Source: Ralstonia pickettii
GTDB taxonomy: Bacteria > Pseudomonadota > Gammaproteobacteria > Burkholderiales > Burkholderiaceae
NCBI RefSeq assembly: GCF_030582395.1
Contig: NZ_CP104383.1
Span: forward strand, 1-64,000
Direction: 5' to 3'
DNA: 64,000 bases
In this document: piece by piece, positions 1 to 8,336 of the stretch
How the letters are laid out: each line of letters starts with the position of its first letter
How positions within the stretch are numbered: position 1 is the stretch's first letter
Translations under genes and position numbers: made by a program
Notes under the pieces: generated by a model
What the model was told of the DNA's origin: nothing
What the model saw: the letters and a program-made list of their open reading frames with translations, nothing else
Databases searched by the model: none

Positions 1-641
1 TCAGGCAACGTGAAGTTCCGGGTCTCGACTCGGAAGAACGTGAGGGTGCCGTCGCGAAAGCGCGAGTAGACGTTGTAGCGCTGCTCGTTCGTCCGCATAA
101 AACCCTTGAAATCGCCAACGTAGTGCAGCGGTGACTGCGTCGGCATCGCTGCGGCCCCAGACTGCATGCCACCTGGGGCGGCCAACGTTGCGTTGGGCGC
201 GCCTGCAAGACTCGTGGCGAGCCCTGCGGGTAGTTGCGGCCCCTTGACTGCGCCGGTTGCGCCGGTGGTCACAATGGACTGCGCCGAGGGGAACGGTGCA
301 TTCACCGAGGGATCGATGACCACCCGTACGTTGTAAGTGCGAGCAATCCAGTCGGCAACGTCGGCAAGCGTACTGATGCGGTCCCGTGCGTCGTTGTACG
401 ACACGGGCTTGTTGAAGAGTTCCGGTTGCGGCTTGGTCGCCTTGACCTTCTCGCCAAGAAGCCATGCCCCCTCATGGATCTGGAAGACCGGGCGGCTGCT
501 CGGGGCAGCGTCGAGCTGCGCGCGCGTGTCGCGCATCGCGTCTTTCTGGATGCCGCGCACCTCCGCGATACCGCATCCCGACAGACTCAAGACCGTTGCC
601 ACAGCACCGGCGATCAGCTTCGGTTGATAGAAGATCCTCAT
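1..641 (-). CDS. pilN: PilN-type secretin lipoprotein, N-terminal part (runs off the left edge)
   Basis: The reading frame starts with ATG at 641 and stays open to base 1, so only about the first 213 residues are visible. It begins with a lipoprotein signal ending in LSGCG, with the lipidated Cys near residue 23. The region around residues 90-115 (TLADVADWIARTYNVRVVID) resembles the N-terminal secretin domain. The segment YVGDFKGFMR...TLTFFRVETRNFTLP matches the conserved region ahead of the barrel in R64 PilN-type outer-membrane secretins. By family knowledge it would form the outer-membrane ring of a type IVb pilus or a hybrid transfer apparatus. It overlaps the upstream TcpQ gene by 4 bp, which suggests translational coupling. 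The barrel domain is outside the window, so the assignment rests on the N-terminal part. Confidence 0.72.
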   Translation of the reverse strand, partial: MRIFYQPKLIAGAVATVLSLSGCGIAEVRGIQKDAMRDTRAQLDAAPSSRPVFQIHEGAWLLGEKVKATKPQPELFNKPVSYNDARDRISTLADVADWIARTYNVRVVIDPSVNAPFPSAQSIVTTGATGAVKGPQLPAGLATSLAGAPNATLAAPGGMQSGAAAMPTQSPLHYVGDFKGFMRTNEQRYNVYSRFRDGTLTFFRVETRNFTLP

Positions 642-1162
642 TGCTCAGCTGCTCCGTTCTGGGTGATAACGATCGTGTGGTTGCCGCGCCAGCTGTCGCC
701 GAGCACGTCTGTTCCGTTGGCTGCCAAGTCTTCCGTGACGCGCTTCACAGCAGATTCAAAGTCATCGCCATAGGATTTATTGCCCGGCACTACCCATGCG
801 TCCTGCACCCTCCACAAGACCTTCCAACCCGCGCGCCTCGCCCACTCAAGCAATTGCTGCTCTACTGACTCGTCGGCGATGAGTTCGAACGGCCTATTTG
901 AGGGAACGGACGTGACTGACACTGCTGGTTCAGGTGAGGTACTCGCCAACGCGGAAGCCGCGGCGACGAGCGTGTTGGGATCGGAGGCTCCGTTGCGATT
1001 GGCTTGGCCAGCGACGCTTGCTTTGCGAACACTGCTGCCAAGCGGCTGCCAACCATCGCCGTCAACGCTCTGGGTACGGGTCCCCGCGTGGACGGAGGAA
1101 ACGAAGGTGCATGCAGCCATCGCGATGACGGCCATGCGCTTGTGGGAAAGAAGGCTTCTCAT
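638..1162 (-). CDS. pilL: TcpQ/PilL-like type IVb pilus periplasmic protein
   Basis: This 174-residue protein has a signal peptide of about 26 residues ending SSVHA, a low-complexity linker, and a C-terminal TcpQ domain at about residues 95-172. The domain is marked by FELIADESVEQQLLEWARRAGW and KVLWRV. TcpQ proteins act with PilN-type secretins in assembling type IVb pili. The ATG at 1162 was chosen because it lies directly before the signal peptide and 17 bp after the upstream stop. A longer in-frame extension to 1330 would overlap the transglycosylase gene and lacks a signal peptide. It overlaps pilN by 4 bp. Confidence 0.75.
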   Translation of the reverse strand: MRSLLSHKRMAVIAMAACTFVSSVHAGTRTQSVDGDGWQPLGSSVRKASVAGQANRNGASDPNTLVAAASALASTSPEPAVSVTSVPSNRPFELIADESVEQQLLEWARRAGWKVLWRVQDAWVVPGNKSYGDDFESAVKRVTEDLAANGTDVLGDSWRGNHTIVITQNGAAEQ

Positions 1163-1179
1163 AACGGTCTCGCAATGTG

Positions 1180-1656
1180 TCAATGACTGGCACCAGCGCG
1201 CTGCAATGCCTGCCAGCGCGCGTAGATTTGGTTGGCGTAGCGCAACTGCTTGTCCGGTGAAGTGGCGTTGTATGCGCCGACGGCTTTCCAGTTCGGCCCC
1301 AGGCGCGCGATGTTCGAGCTCAGAATCCACGCCCCGACGTAGGCGTTAACACAGGGATTCCACAAGTGCTCAGGGGCAATGCCCACACGCGCCAGCGTCG
1401 GAAACCAGGAGGAGTTGATCTGCATGAGGCCAACGTCAACACTGCCGTTAGAGTTGCGATTGACAGCAAGCGGCCGCATGCCGGACTCGTGCCACGCGAT
1501 GGCGCGAACGAGCGTCGGATCGAGCCGGTAGTAATTGGCCGCGTCGTCGAGACAATCCGCCCGCGCTAAACTGGCAAGAGCCAGCAGAAGTGCGAAAAAA
1601 GCGAACAGCCTTTTCGCACCGCTCACGTCTCGCACTCGGAGTCGTGATCCGCTCAT
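1180..1656 (-). CDS. VirB1/PilT-type lytic transglycosylase
   Basis: This 158-residue secreted protein has a hydrophobic signal region at about residues 14-33 ending ARA. A goose-type SLT domain follows, with the catalytic Glu in RAIAWHESGMRP and the conserved GLMQINSSWF segment, then YNATSPDKQ near the end. Such enzymes cleave peptidoglycan locally so that a pilus or secretion channel can cross the wall. It is the second transglycosylase in this operon (see 2900-3700). It shares 4 bp with the upstream gene, consistent with one transcript from virB8 to pilN. Confidence 0.85.
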   Translation of the reverse strand: MSGSRLRVRDVSGAKRLFAFFALLLALASLARADCLDDAANYYRLDPTLVRAIAWHESGMRPLAVNRNSNGSVDVGLMQINSSWFPTLARVGIAPEHLWNPCVNAYVGAWILSSNIARLGPNWKAVGAYNATSPDKQLRYANQIYARWQALQRAGASH

Positions 1657-2903
1657 TCCACCCTCGCCTTGCGCTCGTAGAAGCGCACTTCAGGGACACG
1701 TTCCACGATCACTGAGCGGCCGTCGGCCACCACAGTCAAGCGCTCAGCGATTCCGTTGAACTTGAAGTAGCGGTCCTTCAGTTCGCCCGAGCCCTCGCCG
1801 TTGTCGTTGCGTGCGCTCACATTGGCCTTTGAAGTTCGGAATACGAGGTAGGTCGCGTTGTCCTTCTCGAAGACCGATTCGAGGCCCGCTGCGTTGTCGG
1901 CCGCGAAGTCATAGCGAATCTCAGCAGCTCGCCGAACTTCGACAGCCTTACCCGCGGCAGAGACGGTGAAACGATCCACGGTATCGAACGCGACCACGCG
2001 ATCACCGTCCAGCCACGTCAGGCCCTGCTTGCTGCCCTCGCTGTTCCTGATCTGGAGACCCTCAGGCTTCGTCGCAAAGCGAATTTGAATCGTCCCGGCC
2101 TTTGTGTCGCGGATGGCCTGCGCGTCAAACGCCTCGGCCAATAGCGAGCTGGCCACGCCACCGTCACCACTGCCTTGATCGTTTGGGACCGTTGCTGGCG
2201 CACCTGTGTTGCCGACATTCGCGCCGTTGCTGGCATCGGACGAAGCCACCGCGACGCCCACGGCGATCGACTTGGGCGGCTCAACACGCAGCGCGATGTT
2301 GCGACGGCCGAAGTCGACCTCCGCGTAGAGACCCTTCTGGTCCAGCAACCGCCCGAGCGCCTGAAGCCAGTTCTCGGCATCCCGCGTGACGAACGTCGTC
2401 TCCTCCGTCAGCGCAATGGTCTTTTGGGCGGTCCCCGTCCAACCGCTGGGAGCTATCGCCTTGACGATTTGCGCCAGCGGCTGCGTGACGCTCCCGGGAC
2501 GCACGAGTTGCAGATTGCCGTGCTCGCCGACCATCGCGATGCGGCCGGAGAAGCCAGTGAACCCATGGGGCAAGTCCCCCGACGGATTCGCCGGCTCGCG
2601 CGTGATCGCGTTGGAGCGTTTCCAGCGCGCCGTCACCATTTGCCCGTTCGCAGTGAAGTGCAGAACGTCGGGGACACCATCAACCATGATGTACGGACCG
2701 GATGATTGCCCGTTGTCGGCCACGATGGTCTGCCCGGCACGCGGCTGAATGTACGTGCTCGACCCGTCGTTGAAGATCATCGCGGGGCGAGCCGTGGATG
2801 GCGCCACCACCTGGTAATCGAAATCCAGCGGATCGGTGTCTGCGGCGAAGGCCTGCACGGACAGAACGGGCAGCAGCAAAGCGAGGTGTCGGAACTTCGT
2901 CAT
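1653..2903 (-). CDS. Composite periplasmic protein: two VirB9 (CagX)-like modules flanking a TcpQ/STN-like domain
   Basis: This is a 416-residue protein with a signal peptide ending AFAAD. Residues about 35-95 (APSTARPAMIFNDGSSTYIQ, then GPYIMVDGVPDVLHF) resemble the C-terminal domain of VirB9. Residues about 130-210 (LAQIVKAIAPSGWTG, ENWLQALGRLLDQKGLYAEV) resemble TcpQ/STN-type secretin-associated domains. Residues about 330-416 (FEKDNATYLVFR, FKFNGIAERLTVVADG, VPEVRFYER) again look VirB9-like. The calls come from pattern recognition, not a profile search. The order suggests a linker between the T4SS core and a pilus-type secretin. A true virB9 is also present at 4915-5796, so this is an additional paralogue. 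Its start overlaps the preceding gene by 4 bp. Confidence 0.6.
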   Translation of the reverse strand: MTKFRHLALLLPVLSVQAFAADTDPLDFDYQVVAPSTARPAMIFNDGSSTYIQPRAGQTIVADNGQSSGPYIMVDGVPDVLHFTANGQMVTARWKRSNAITREPANPSGDLPHGFTGFSGRIAMVGEHGNLQLVRPGSVTQPLAQIVKAIAPSGWTGTAQKTIALTEETTFVTRDAENWLQALGRLLDQKGLYAEVDFGRRNIALRVEPPKSIAVGVAVASSDASNGANVGNTGAPATVPNDQGSGDGGVASSLLAEAFDAQAIRDTKAGTIQIRFATKPEGLQIRNSEGSKQGLTWLDGDRVVAFDTVDRFTVSAAGKAVEVRRAAEIRYDFAADNAAGLESVFEKDNATYLVFRTSKANVSARNDNGEGSGELKDRYFKFNGIAERLTVVADGRSVIVERVPEVRFYERKARVE

Positions 2904-3700
2904 GGGCTATTGGCGGAGTCCAGCCGCTTCAGGTGGTTCAGGAATCGGGCGAAGTAGGGCCCTCCACGCGCGGGGTCAGCGCTGTGATACCAAGCGACCG
3001 CCTTCATCGGAGAGCCGCTGCGTTGCCGGTTTTCGAGCAGGATGGTTTCCGCGACACGGATGTTCGATGCAGGCGACAGGGCATCCCAGGGCGATGCGAA
3101 GCGCTGGCCGTGGTAGCACCAGTTCACCTGCATGATTCCGACATCGAAATCGCACCGCTTCGCCTCGATCAGGCGGCGGATGGCACCATAGGCATCGTCT
3201 CGGGTGGCGAAGTAGTAGCCACGCCCCGCGACGTTCAACGTCCACGGCCATGGTCGCCCCTGATACGACGATTCGTTCAGCGCAATGCCGGCCAGGATGG
3301 TCGGATCGACGCGATCACTGAATTCCGCAAAGGGGGCGGCTTTCGGTGCGCAGGCCCAACCGCCCTTGCGCTCGACGATGGCGGCTTGACCCGCGTCATC
3401 CAACGAGGCGGGACGCAGCCACCCGGCACCGGCAACAACGCTGACAAGCGTCTCGGCATGAGTCACTCCGTCGGGCTGTCGCGCGGACCCGATCTGGAAC
3501 TCCTGGCCGACCAAACGCTGAGCCCAGGTTTCGAAGGCGCCCAGGCCGCAGTACAAGACCGGCTTGCCCGGAAGCGTCTGCAGCCGAACCTGTCCACCGT
3601 CGCGCACGACGTAGGCCGTCGGTGAAATCACCGCATCGACCACCACGGCGTGCGCGGACACACAGGCCGCCATCAGGAGAAGCCCAATCGCCCTATTCAC
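2900..3700 (-). CDS. Lytic transglycosylase-like protein of the transfer operon
   Basis: This 266-residue secreted protein has signal peptide MNRAIGLLLMAACVSAHA. A C-terminal SLT-like domain spans about residues 130-260, with ILAGIALNESSYQGR containing the likely catalytic Glu, then DVGIMQVNWCYHG and KAVAWYHSADPARG. The first 120 residues are a distinct, unidentified N-terminal domain. It overlaps virB10 by 8 bp and the next gene by 4 bp. It probably opens peptidoglycan for the conjugation channel. The presence of two such enzymes is consistent with both a T4SS and a pilus being assembled, though either could serve both. Confidence 0.75.
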   Translation of the reverse strand: MNRAIGLLLMAACVSAHAVVVDAVISPTAYVVRDGGQVRLQTLPGKPVLYCGLGAFETWAQRLVGQEFQIGSARQPDGVTHAETLVSVVAGAGWLRPASLDDAGQAAIVERKGGWACAPKAAPFAEFSDRVDPTILAGIALNESSYQGRPWPWTLNVAGRGYYFATRDDAYGAIRRLIEAKRCDFDVGIMQVNWCYHGQRFASPWDALSPASNIRVAETILLENRQRSGSPMKAVAWYHSADPARGGPYFARFLNHLKRLDSANSP

Positions 3701-4904
3701 GGTACGGCTCCAGGACGATGTCTTGCTTGACCTGTACCAACAGCTTCTGGGCAGGTTCCGTGGTGATGGTCGGCCGAATGTTCTGGTTGCGGTTCAGGAT
3801 GGTCTGCGCCGTCTGTGTGGCGACCTGGCCCGCCGCGTTGCCGTAAGTAGTCAGGCCGTTCGAATTGGAGGTCGTCGCCGTCTGCTGATTGTTGAAGCGT
3901 TGCTCCAGCACGGCGATGACAACCGCGCCATAGAAGATCTTGAAGAAATGGTTGTTGACGTCCCCGCTCACACCGGAATAGCCATTGGTGTCGGCACCCT
4001 GCATCGAGCCGAGAGGAACCCACTTCTTATTGGGGAGCTGCAGACGGGTGAACGCCACGAGAAGGCGCTCCTGCCCGATGCTGATGTCGCTGCTGTAAGT
4101 CCCAACCAGCATCGAACCTGCCGGAATCGCGAGGCAGGTGCCATCCACCGTGTCCCATACGTTCTGCGACACCATCGCGCGAAACTCGCCCGGCTTATCC
4201 GAGTTGTTGCCGCCGACAAACGTCGCTGGAATCACAAAGCCCTGGGATACGGTGCAACTCGGCAAACGGCCCGCAATACCTGTGCGCTCGTACTTCGTTG
4301 CTGCTGTCTGTTTCAGAAACTGTTGATCGCTGTTGACGGGCGCAGCATCAGCAGGCGGTGCGCCGGTTGCGTTGGCAGCCGCTGCGGCAGCCTGCTGCAT
4401 CGCCCGCATGGACGCAGGGTCCAGCGTACCTTGAAGGTCGACTTTCGGGCGTGCGTTGTCACGCACCTTGTTCATGCCTGCCTTGTAGAGCGGCGCAGTA
4501 AAGATGCTGTCCTCTTCATTCTTCTTCCCCATCACCTCGGTGCCCTGACGGCCCGTCGTGAAGTCTTTCGCCGACATGACCGGTGCGCGCTGACCGGAGT
4601 CGGCTCTTACCGCAGAGGCCTCTTGGCGGGACGCCTCATCCTTGGCGGCCTGCTGCTGGGCACGGATCTGCTGGCCGAGGTTCTGCGACGCCTCACCCGC
4701 CGTCGCCCGCGATTTCATCTTCTCCGCGCGCTGCTCCTCCGACGCCTCTTTCACTTCGGCGTCGGTTTTGCTCTGGTAGTAGAAGGCAAGCGTGCCGATC
4801 AGCACCGCAGCAATGCCTGCTGCGACGTAGATAATCCCTTTGGGGATCTTCCCCTTGGAGACTCGCTCGCGAGCGTCGGTCACGTCCTCAACCTGCTTAG
4901 CCAC
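3693..4904 (-). CDS. virB10: VirB10/TrbI-type T4SS core-complex protein
   Basis: This 403-residue protein has a short cytoplasmic N-terminus, one membrane segment near residues 23-43 (GIIYVAAGIAAVLIGTLAFY) and a long Gln/Ala-rich periplasmic linker (residues about 55-120). A C-terminal TrbI domain covers about residues 210-400, with CLAIPAGSMLVGTYSSDI and SIGQERLLVAFTRLQLPN. VirB10 spans both membranes and gates the T4SS outer-membrane core. It sits 10 bp downstream of virB9 in the expected order virB8-virB9-virB10. It ends in the basic, acidic-mixed tail VKQDIVLEPYRE. Confidence 0.92.
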   Translation of the reverse strand: MAKQVEDVTDARERVSKGKIPKGIIYVAAGIAAVLIGTLAFYYQSKTDAEVKEASEEQRAEKMKSRATAGEASQNLGQQIRAQQQAAKDEASRQEASAVRADSGQRAPVMSAKDFTTGRQGTEVMGKKNEEDSIFTAPLYKAGMNKVRDNARPKVDLQGTLDPASMRAMQQAAAAAANATGAPPADAAPVNSDQQFLKQTAATKYERTGIAGRLPSCTVSQGFVIPATFVGGNNSDKPGEFRAMVSQNVWDTVDGTCLAIPAGSMLVGTYSSDISIGQERLLVAFTRLQLPNKKWVPLGSMQGADTNGYSGVSGDVNNHFFKIFYGAVVIAVLEQRFNNQQTATTSNSNGLTTYGNAAGQVATQTAQTILNRNQNIRPTITTEPAQKLLVQVKQDIVLEPYRE

Positions 4905-4914
4905 GGCCGATCCT

Positions 4915-5796
4915 TTAGAAGAGACCCAAGAAGCGACCGCGGCCGCGGCGCACGATCACCTCCGTGCTACCCGACCGAAGCGCCACGGTCTCTGCCAGGC
5001 GCTGCAGCACGAGGTAGTCGCCTCGGCGAATGAAGTTCGCTACGACGAAATCACTTCCGTCCTTCACCAGCGCGACGGGCCACTCGCTGGCAGTCGCGGG
5101 CATGCGCATCCAGATGAGCTTGCCGTCATCAAAGACAGCGTCGGGCTTGAAGTCCGCGCTTCCCGACGTCGAATAGTCGAAGTTGAGCTTGTCCGGCGAA
5201 ACGCCGACGGTGTTCGCCGGACGCTCTCCCTGCTCGCGTGCCTCGCCATCTGCCCGCGCCTTGATCTTGGCCATCACGGTCTCAGGGATGCGGAAGCGAA
5301 CCTTCTGGTAGAAGATCCCGCCCAGGGGGGACGACACCAGCGTGAACTCGTAGGAGCGCTTGTTTGTGGTCACCGACAGGGTGTTGACCAGACCGGCAGC
5401 GTGCGGCTTGAGATAGAGATGATTGCCGTTGTCCGTTGACGATTCCCAGCGCACGCTGTCACCCCACGCCGGCTCCGACACGATCTGCTCATCGTCCGGG
5501 AACTCAATGGTGGTTCCCTTCAGTGGCGCGGTCAGGACGCGATAAATCTGATCCTTGCTGTACGTAAAGACGACGAGGCGGGAATCGCCCGGCATAGCCA
5601 GCGGTTCCGCTCCACCGTTGAACGGATTCATGGGGTTCATGGCATCCGCCATTGATCCCAAGTTCAGCGGGGGGATAACAGGTTCGGCGCGCTTCGCGGG
5701 GCGCTCGGCAGCAGCCCACGCGCCTCCGACAACAGCCAGCGCGAGACAAGCGCATGCGAGCGCCGAGGAAGTTGTGCGCAATAGGGACATGGTCAT
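4915..5796 (-). CDS. virB9: VirB9/TrbG-type T4SS core-complex protein
   Basis: This 293-residue protein has a signal peptide ending VVGGAWA. The VirB9 N-terminal domain contains RLVVFTYSKDQIYRVLTAP and IEFPDDEQI. The C-terminal CagX domain contains FKPDAVFDDGKLIWMRMP and the closing FVVANFIRRGDYLVLQRLAETVALRSG. The protein forms the outer layer of the T4SS core with VirB7 and VirB10. No separate VirB7-like lipoprotein was recognised nearby. The start overlaps the end of virB8 by 4 bp, consistent with coupled translation. Confidence 0.92.
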   Translation of the reverse strand: MTMSLLRTTSSALACACLALAVVGGAWAAAERPAKRAEPVIPPLNLGSMADAMNPMNPFNGGAEPLAMPGDSRLVVFTYSKDQIYRVLTAPLKGTTIEFPDDEQIVSEPAWGDSVRWESSTDNGNHLYLKPHAAGLVNTLSVTTNKRSYEFTLVSSPLGGIFYQKVRFRIPETVMAKIKARADGEAREQGERPANTVGVSPDKLNFDYSTSGSADFKPDAVFDDGKLIWMRMPATASEWPVALVKDGSDFVVANFIRRGDYLVLQRLAETVALRSGSTEVIVRRGRGRFLGLF

Positions 5797-6506
5797 GCCG
5801 GGGTCTTCTGGAGGGTGAAGAAGACTGGGTAGATCCCGAACGGATTCGGACCCAGCGCCTCCGCATCACTTTGGGGAGGCTTGATTTCGTAGCGGAACGT
5901 GATCGCGTACCGCATGCGCTTGGGCTTCTGGCCTTCTTCGTTCGTCGTCGCGATGAATTCGACGGCGACGGTGTTGTCAGGCAGCGGCGCGATGTTCTTG
6001 ATTTCGGGTTCGCGGGTGAGCGTCGGGCTGGACGTCACGGCCCGGAACGGTGCGTCCTCGTCAAACCATTGATCGAACTGCTTGCGTGCAGTCCCAACCA
6101 TCTGCTCCTTCGCGGACTTGATGCTCTTGTACATCCGCGCATCCTCGACCACCGGCGTCAGCATCGGTTCGATCGTGAACCAGCGCGTGATGAGGTCCTT
6201 GAACCCGACCGTCAGGTCACGTCCTTTCGGCTCGTAGGGCTGCAGCACTCTGACCAGGGGCTGGCCGTTGGCGTCGGAGCTGACGCCATAGGACTTCACC
6301 ACGGAAGGTGCCGGCTCGCGCGTCGCCACGGCAACCAGGGCCGTCAAGCTCGCAATCAAGAAGGCGATCTTCCAATGGTTGCGGTCGACCTTGACCGCGG
6401 TCGTTTGATCGAAGACGGCCTGGGCAATGCTTTTCTCCGCATACATGCCGGGATGCGGTGAAAGCACCTTCGCTTGTTCGGATTTCTTGCTTTTGAAAAG
6501 ACCCAT
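5793..6506 (-). CDS. virB8: VirB8/TrbF-type inner-membrane T4SS protein
   Basis: The protein is about 237 residues when read from the ATG at 6506; an upstream TTG at 6518 is less likely. It has one N-terminal transmembrane helix near residues 47-66 (WKIAFLIASLTALVAVAT) and a periplasmic NTF2-like domain. The segments PLVRVLQPY, DLITRWFTIEPM, PDNTVAVEFIATT and RYAITFRYEI fit VirB8/TrbF proteins. VirB8 nucleates the inner-membrane complex of the T4SS. It is the first gene of the minus-strand operon, which faces the virB11 operon across a roughly 420 bp divergent promoter region. Confidence 0.88.
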   Translation of the reverse strand: MGLFKSKKSEQAKVLSPHPGMYAEKSIAQAVFDQTTAVKVDRNHWKIAFLIASLTALVAVATREPAPSVVKSYGVSSDANGQPLVRVLQPYEPKGRDLTVGFKDLITRWFTIEPMLTPVVEDARMYKSIKSAKEQMVGTARKQFDQWFDEDAPFRAVTSSPTLTREPEIKNIAPLPDNTVAVEFIATTNEEGQKPKRMRYAITFRYEIKPPQSDAEALGPNPFGIYPVFFTLQKTPA

Positions 6507-6927
6507 TCCGGCACCCAATTAGATGCCGACAATTGAATCAGGAATGAATGCGGACGCTTGATTCAAAAGCCCCGCGATATTTGCGAGCTTTTCACCGATG
6601 TCATGTCAGTCGGTGAGCCACCTGACTAGCGCGTTCACGGAGTGAAGTTTGGGTGCCAAAAAGCGCGCGTTGGTTTACCGCGTTCGGGATAAATCCCCGG
6701 AAAGCGCCCATCCGCATAGAGGCTTTCCGCACTTTGGTCCATCGCGGGTATCCGCCCCGGATTGTCGTTCTACGTCCTGCGCGACAAGCAAGACGGTCTT
6801 AGCGCAGTTGAGCACCCCAGCTCTTCGAGCCTTGCATCGTCGCCAATGCATTCATTCCGCGAAAGCTGAAAAAAATGACCCCGCTTTCGCCGCGAGGGCC
6901 TGATCCGTTTTCCAAAAGAATAGCGCC
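6507..6927. promoter_or_regulatory. Divergent regulatory region between the two T4SS operons, with two inverted repeats
   Basis: This roughly 420 bp region has no convincing gene and separates the oppositely transcribed virB8 and virB11 operons, so promoters for both must lie here. Two inverted repeats are visible. TTGAATCA at 6533-6540 pairs with TGATTCAA at 6559-6566, close to the virB8 start. TCACCGA at 6592-6598 pairs with TCGGTGA at 6610-6616. Either could be an operator. No clear -35/-10 pair was identified, and the frames in 6640-6900 look like chance ORFs. Confidence 0.55.
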
Positions 6928-7977
6928 ATGACCGCGAATCATGACCCCTATTCCAATCAGCTCACGCCGCTCGAAGAAAGCGCCGTGAAGATGTTCTTTG
7001 AATCGCTCAAGCCGATTCAACCGGTGCTTGAAGAGGCGACCGTGGCCGAAGTCATGATCAATCACCACAACAGCGTGTGGGTTGAACGCAAGGGCCGATT
7101 GGAGCGTCTCGATCTCATGCTGGAGCCCAAGAAGCTTGAAGGCGCAATCCGCGCGCTGGCTTCGTCGGTTGAGAAATCGGCGGTCAAAGGCACCGATCAA
7201 GGGATCATCAACGCCGGCCATAAGGGGCTGCGGATCGCCGCAGTCATGCGCCCGACCGCAATCGACGGGCACGCCCTCAGCATTCGCCGTCACCGTGAAA
7301 AGAACCTGACGCTCTCCGACTACACGGCGATGGGCGCGTTCTCTTCTTCCGTCGCGCGCAACCCTGACGACGATCAGATCATCTTCCCGCCCGACGTCTC
7401 CGACGACGGGCTCGCGCACGCGCTGTCGACCATGGTGCGGCAGCGCAAGAACGTGCTCGTCGCCGGTGGCACATCGTCCGGCAAAACCACCTTTCTCAAC
7501 GCGCTCGTTGGCGAGATTCCACACGAAGAGCGAATCATCTCCATCGAGGACACCCAGGAACTGAAGCTAAGCGTCCCGAACTGCGTTCGTCTTCTTTCGA
7601 ATCCCGACAAGAAGGTCACGACCCAGCAATTGGTCGCGCTGAGCCTGCGTTTTCGTCCCGACCGTGTGCTGGTTGGCGAGGTGCGTGGCGGCGAGGCCTT
7701 CGACTTCATTCAAGCCCTCAATACCGGCCACGACGGCGGGATGGGCTCCCTGCACGCCAACAACGGCCGCACTGCGCTCTCCCGCCTGGAGAGCCTCGCC
7801 ATGCTCGGCATCCCGCTCGGCTCGCGATGGGATCTGAGCGACATGCGCAAGCTCATCGCCGACTGCTTCCACTACGTCGTGCACATGCGGCGCACGGGCG
7901 AGATGCGGCACGTCTCCGAGATTCTGGAGATCCAGGGCTACGCAAACAACGACTACGTCATCAAACGTGTTTTCTAA
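6928..7977 (+). CDS. virB11: VirB11-type hexameric ATPase
   Basis: This 349-residue traffic ATPase has an N-terminal domain followed by an AAA+ core. The Walker A motif GGTSSGKTTFLNAL is near residue 180, ERIISIEDTQEL gives the Asp box, RFRPDRVLVGEVRGGEAFDF is the Walker B region, and GHDGGMGSLHANN is the His box. It powers pilus biogenesis or substrate transfer on the cytoplasmic face. It opens the plus-strand T4SS operon and is followed after 12 bp by the pilin gene. The ATG at 6928 gives the family's usual length. Confidence 0.95.
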   Translation: MTANHDPYSNQLTPLEESAVKMFFESLKPIQPVLEEATVAEVMINHHNSVWVERKGRLERLDLMLEPKKLEGAIRALASSVEKSAVKGTDQGIINAGHKGLRIAAVMRPTAIDGHALSIRRHREKNLTLSDYTAMGAFSSSVARNPDDDQIIFPPDVSDDGLAHALSTMVRQRKNVLVAGGTSSGKTTFLNALVGEIPHEERIISIEDTQELKLSVPNCVRLLSNPDKKVTTQQLVALSLRFRPDRVLVGEVRGGEAFDFIQALNTGHDGGMGSLHANNGRTALSRLESLAMLGIPLGSRWDLSDMRKLIADCFHYVVHMRRTGEMRHVSEILEIQGYANNDYVIKRVF

Positions 7978-7989
7978 GGGGGTTTCATC

Positions 7990-8334
7990 ATGATCCAAGC
8001 AGTCCAGCGCCTGCTCAAACGCGCAACCACCTGGCGCGGCACGGTGGCACAAGCCGTTGCCATCACCACCCTGCTCTATGGGGCGGAGGCCCGCGCCGAC
8101 GAATTGGCCTCTCTGTCCGGTTTCGTTTGCATGATCGCGAACTTCGTCAAGAGCGGCTACCTGCTCGCGGGCGGCGTGATTGTGATCGTGATCGGTGCAA
8201 TCGCCATCGCGCAGTCCGAATCCACCATCGTCAAATTCGTCTCGACGATTGGTATCGGTATCGGCATTGCAGCGGCTTGTATCCCGCTGCTGCAGAAGTT
8301 CGGCATCTCCGCCACGTACTGCACGTTCGTCTAA
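7990..8334 (+). CDS. virB2: VirB2/TrbC-type conjugative pilin
   Basis: This 114-residue protein has a long leader ending near ARA at about residue 37 and two hydrophobic helices, VKSGYLLAGGVIVIVIGAIA and FVSTIGIGIGIAAACIP. That is the layout of VirB2/TrbC pilins. It lies directly after virB11 and 2 bp before virB3. The position and size fit better than any other small membrane protein role. Confidence 0.82.
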   Translation: MIQAVQRLLKRATTWRGTVAQAVAITTLLYGAEARADELASLSGFVCMIANFVKSGYLLAGGVIVIVIGAIAIAQSESTIVKFVSTIGIGIGIAAACIPLLQKFGISATYCTFV

Positions 8335-8336
8335 CC

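Noticed and set aside
3723..5033. 436-residue plus-strand frame opposite virB10
   Set aside because: Antisense to a clear VirB10, without motifs or a plausible start.
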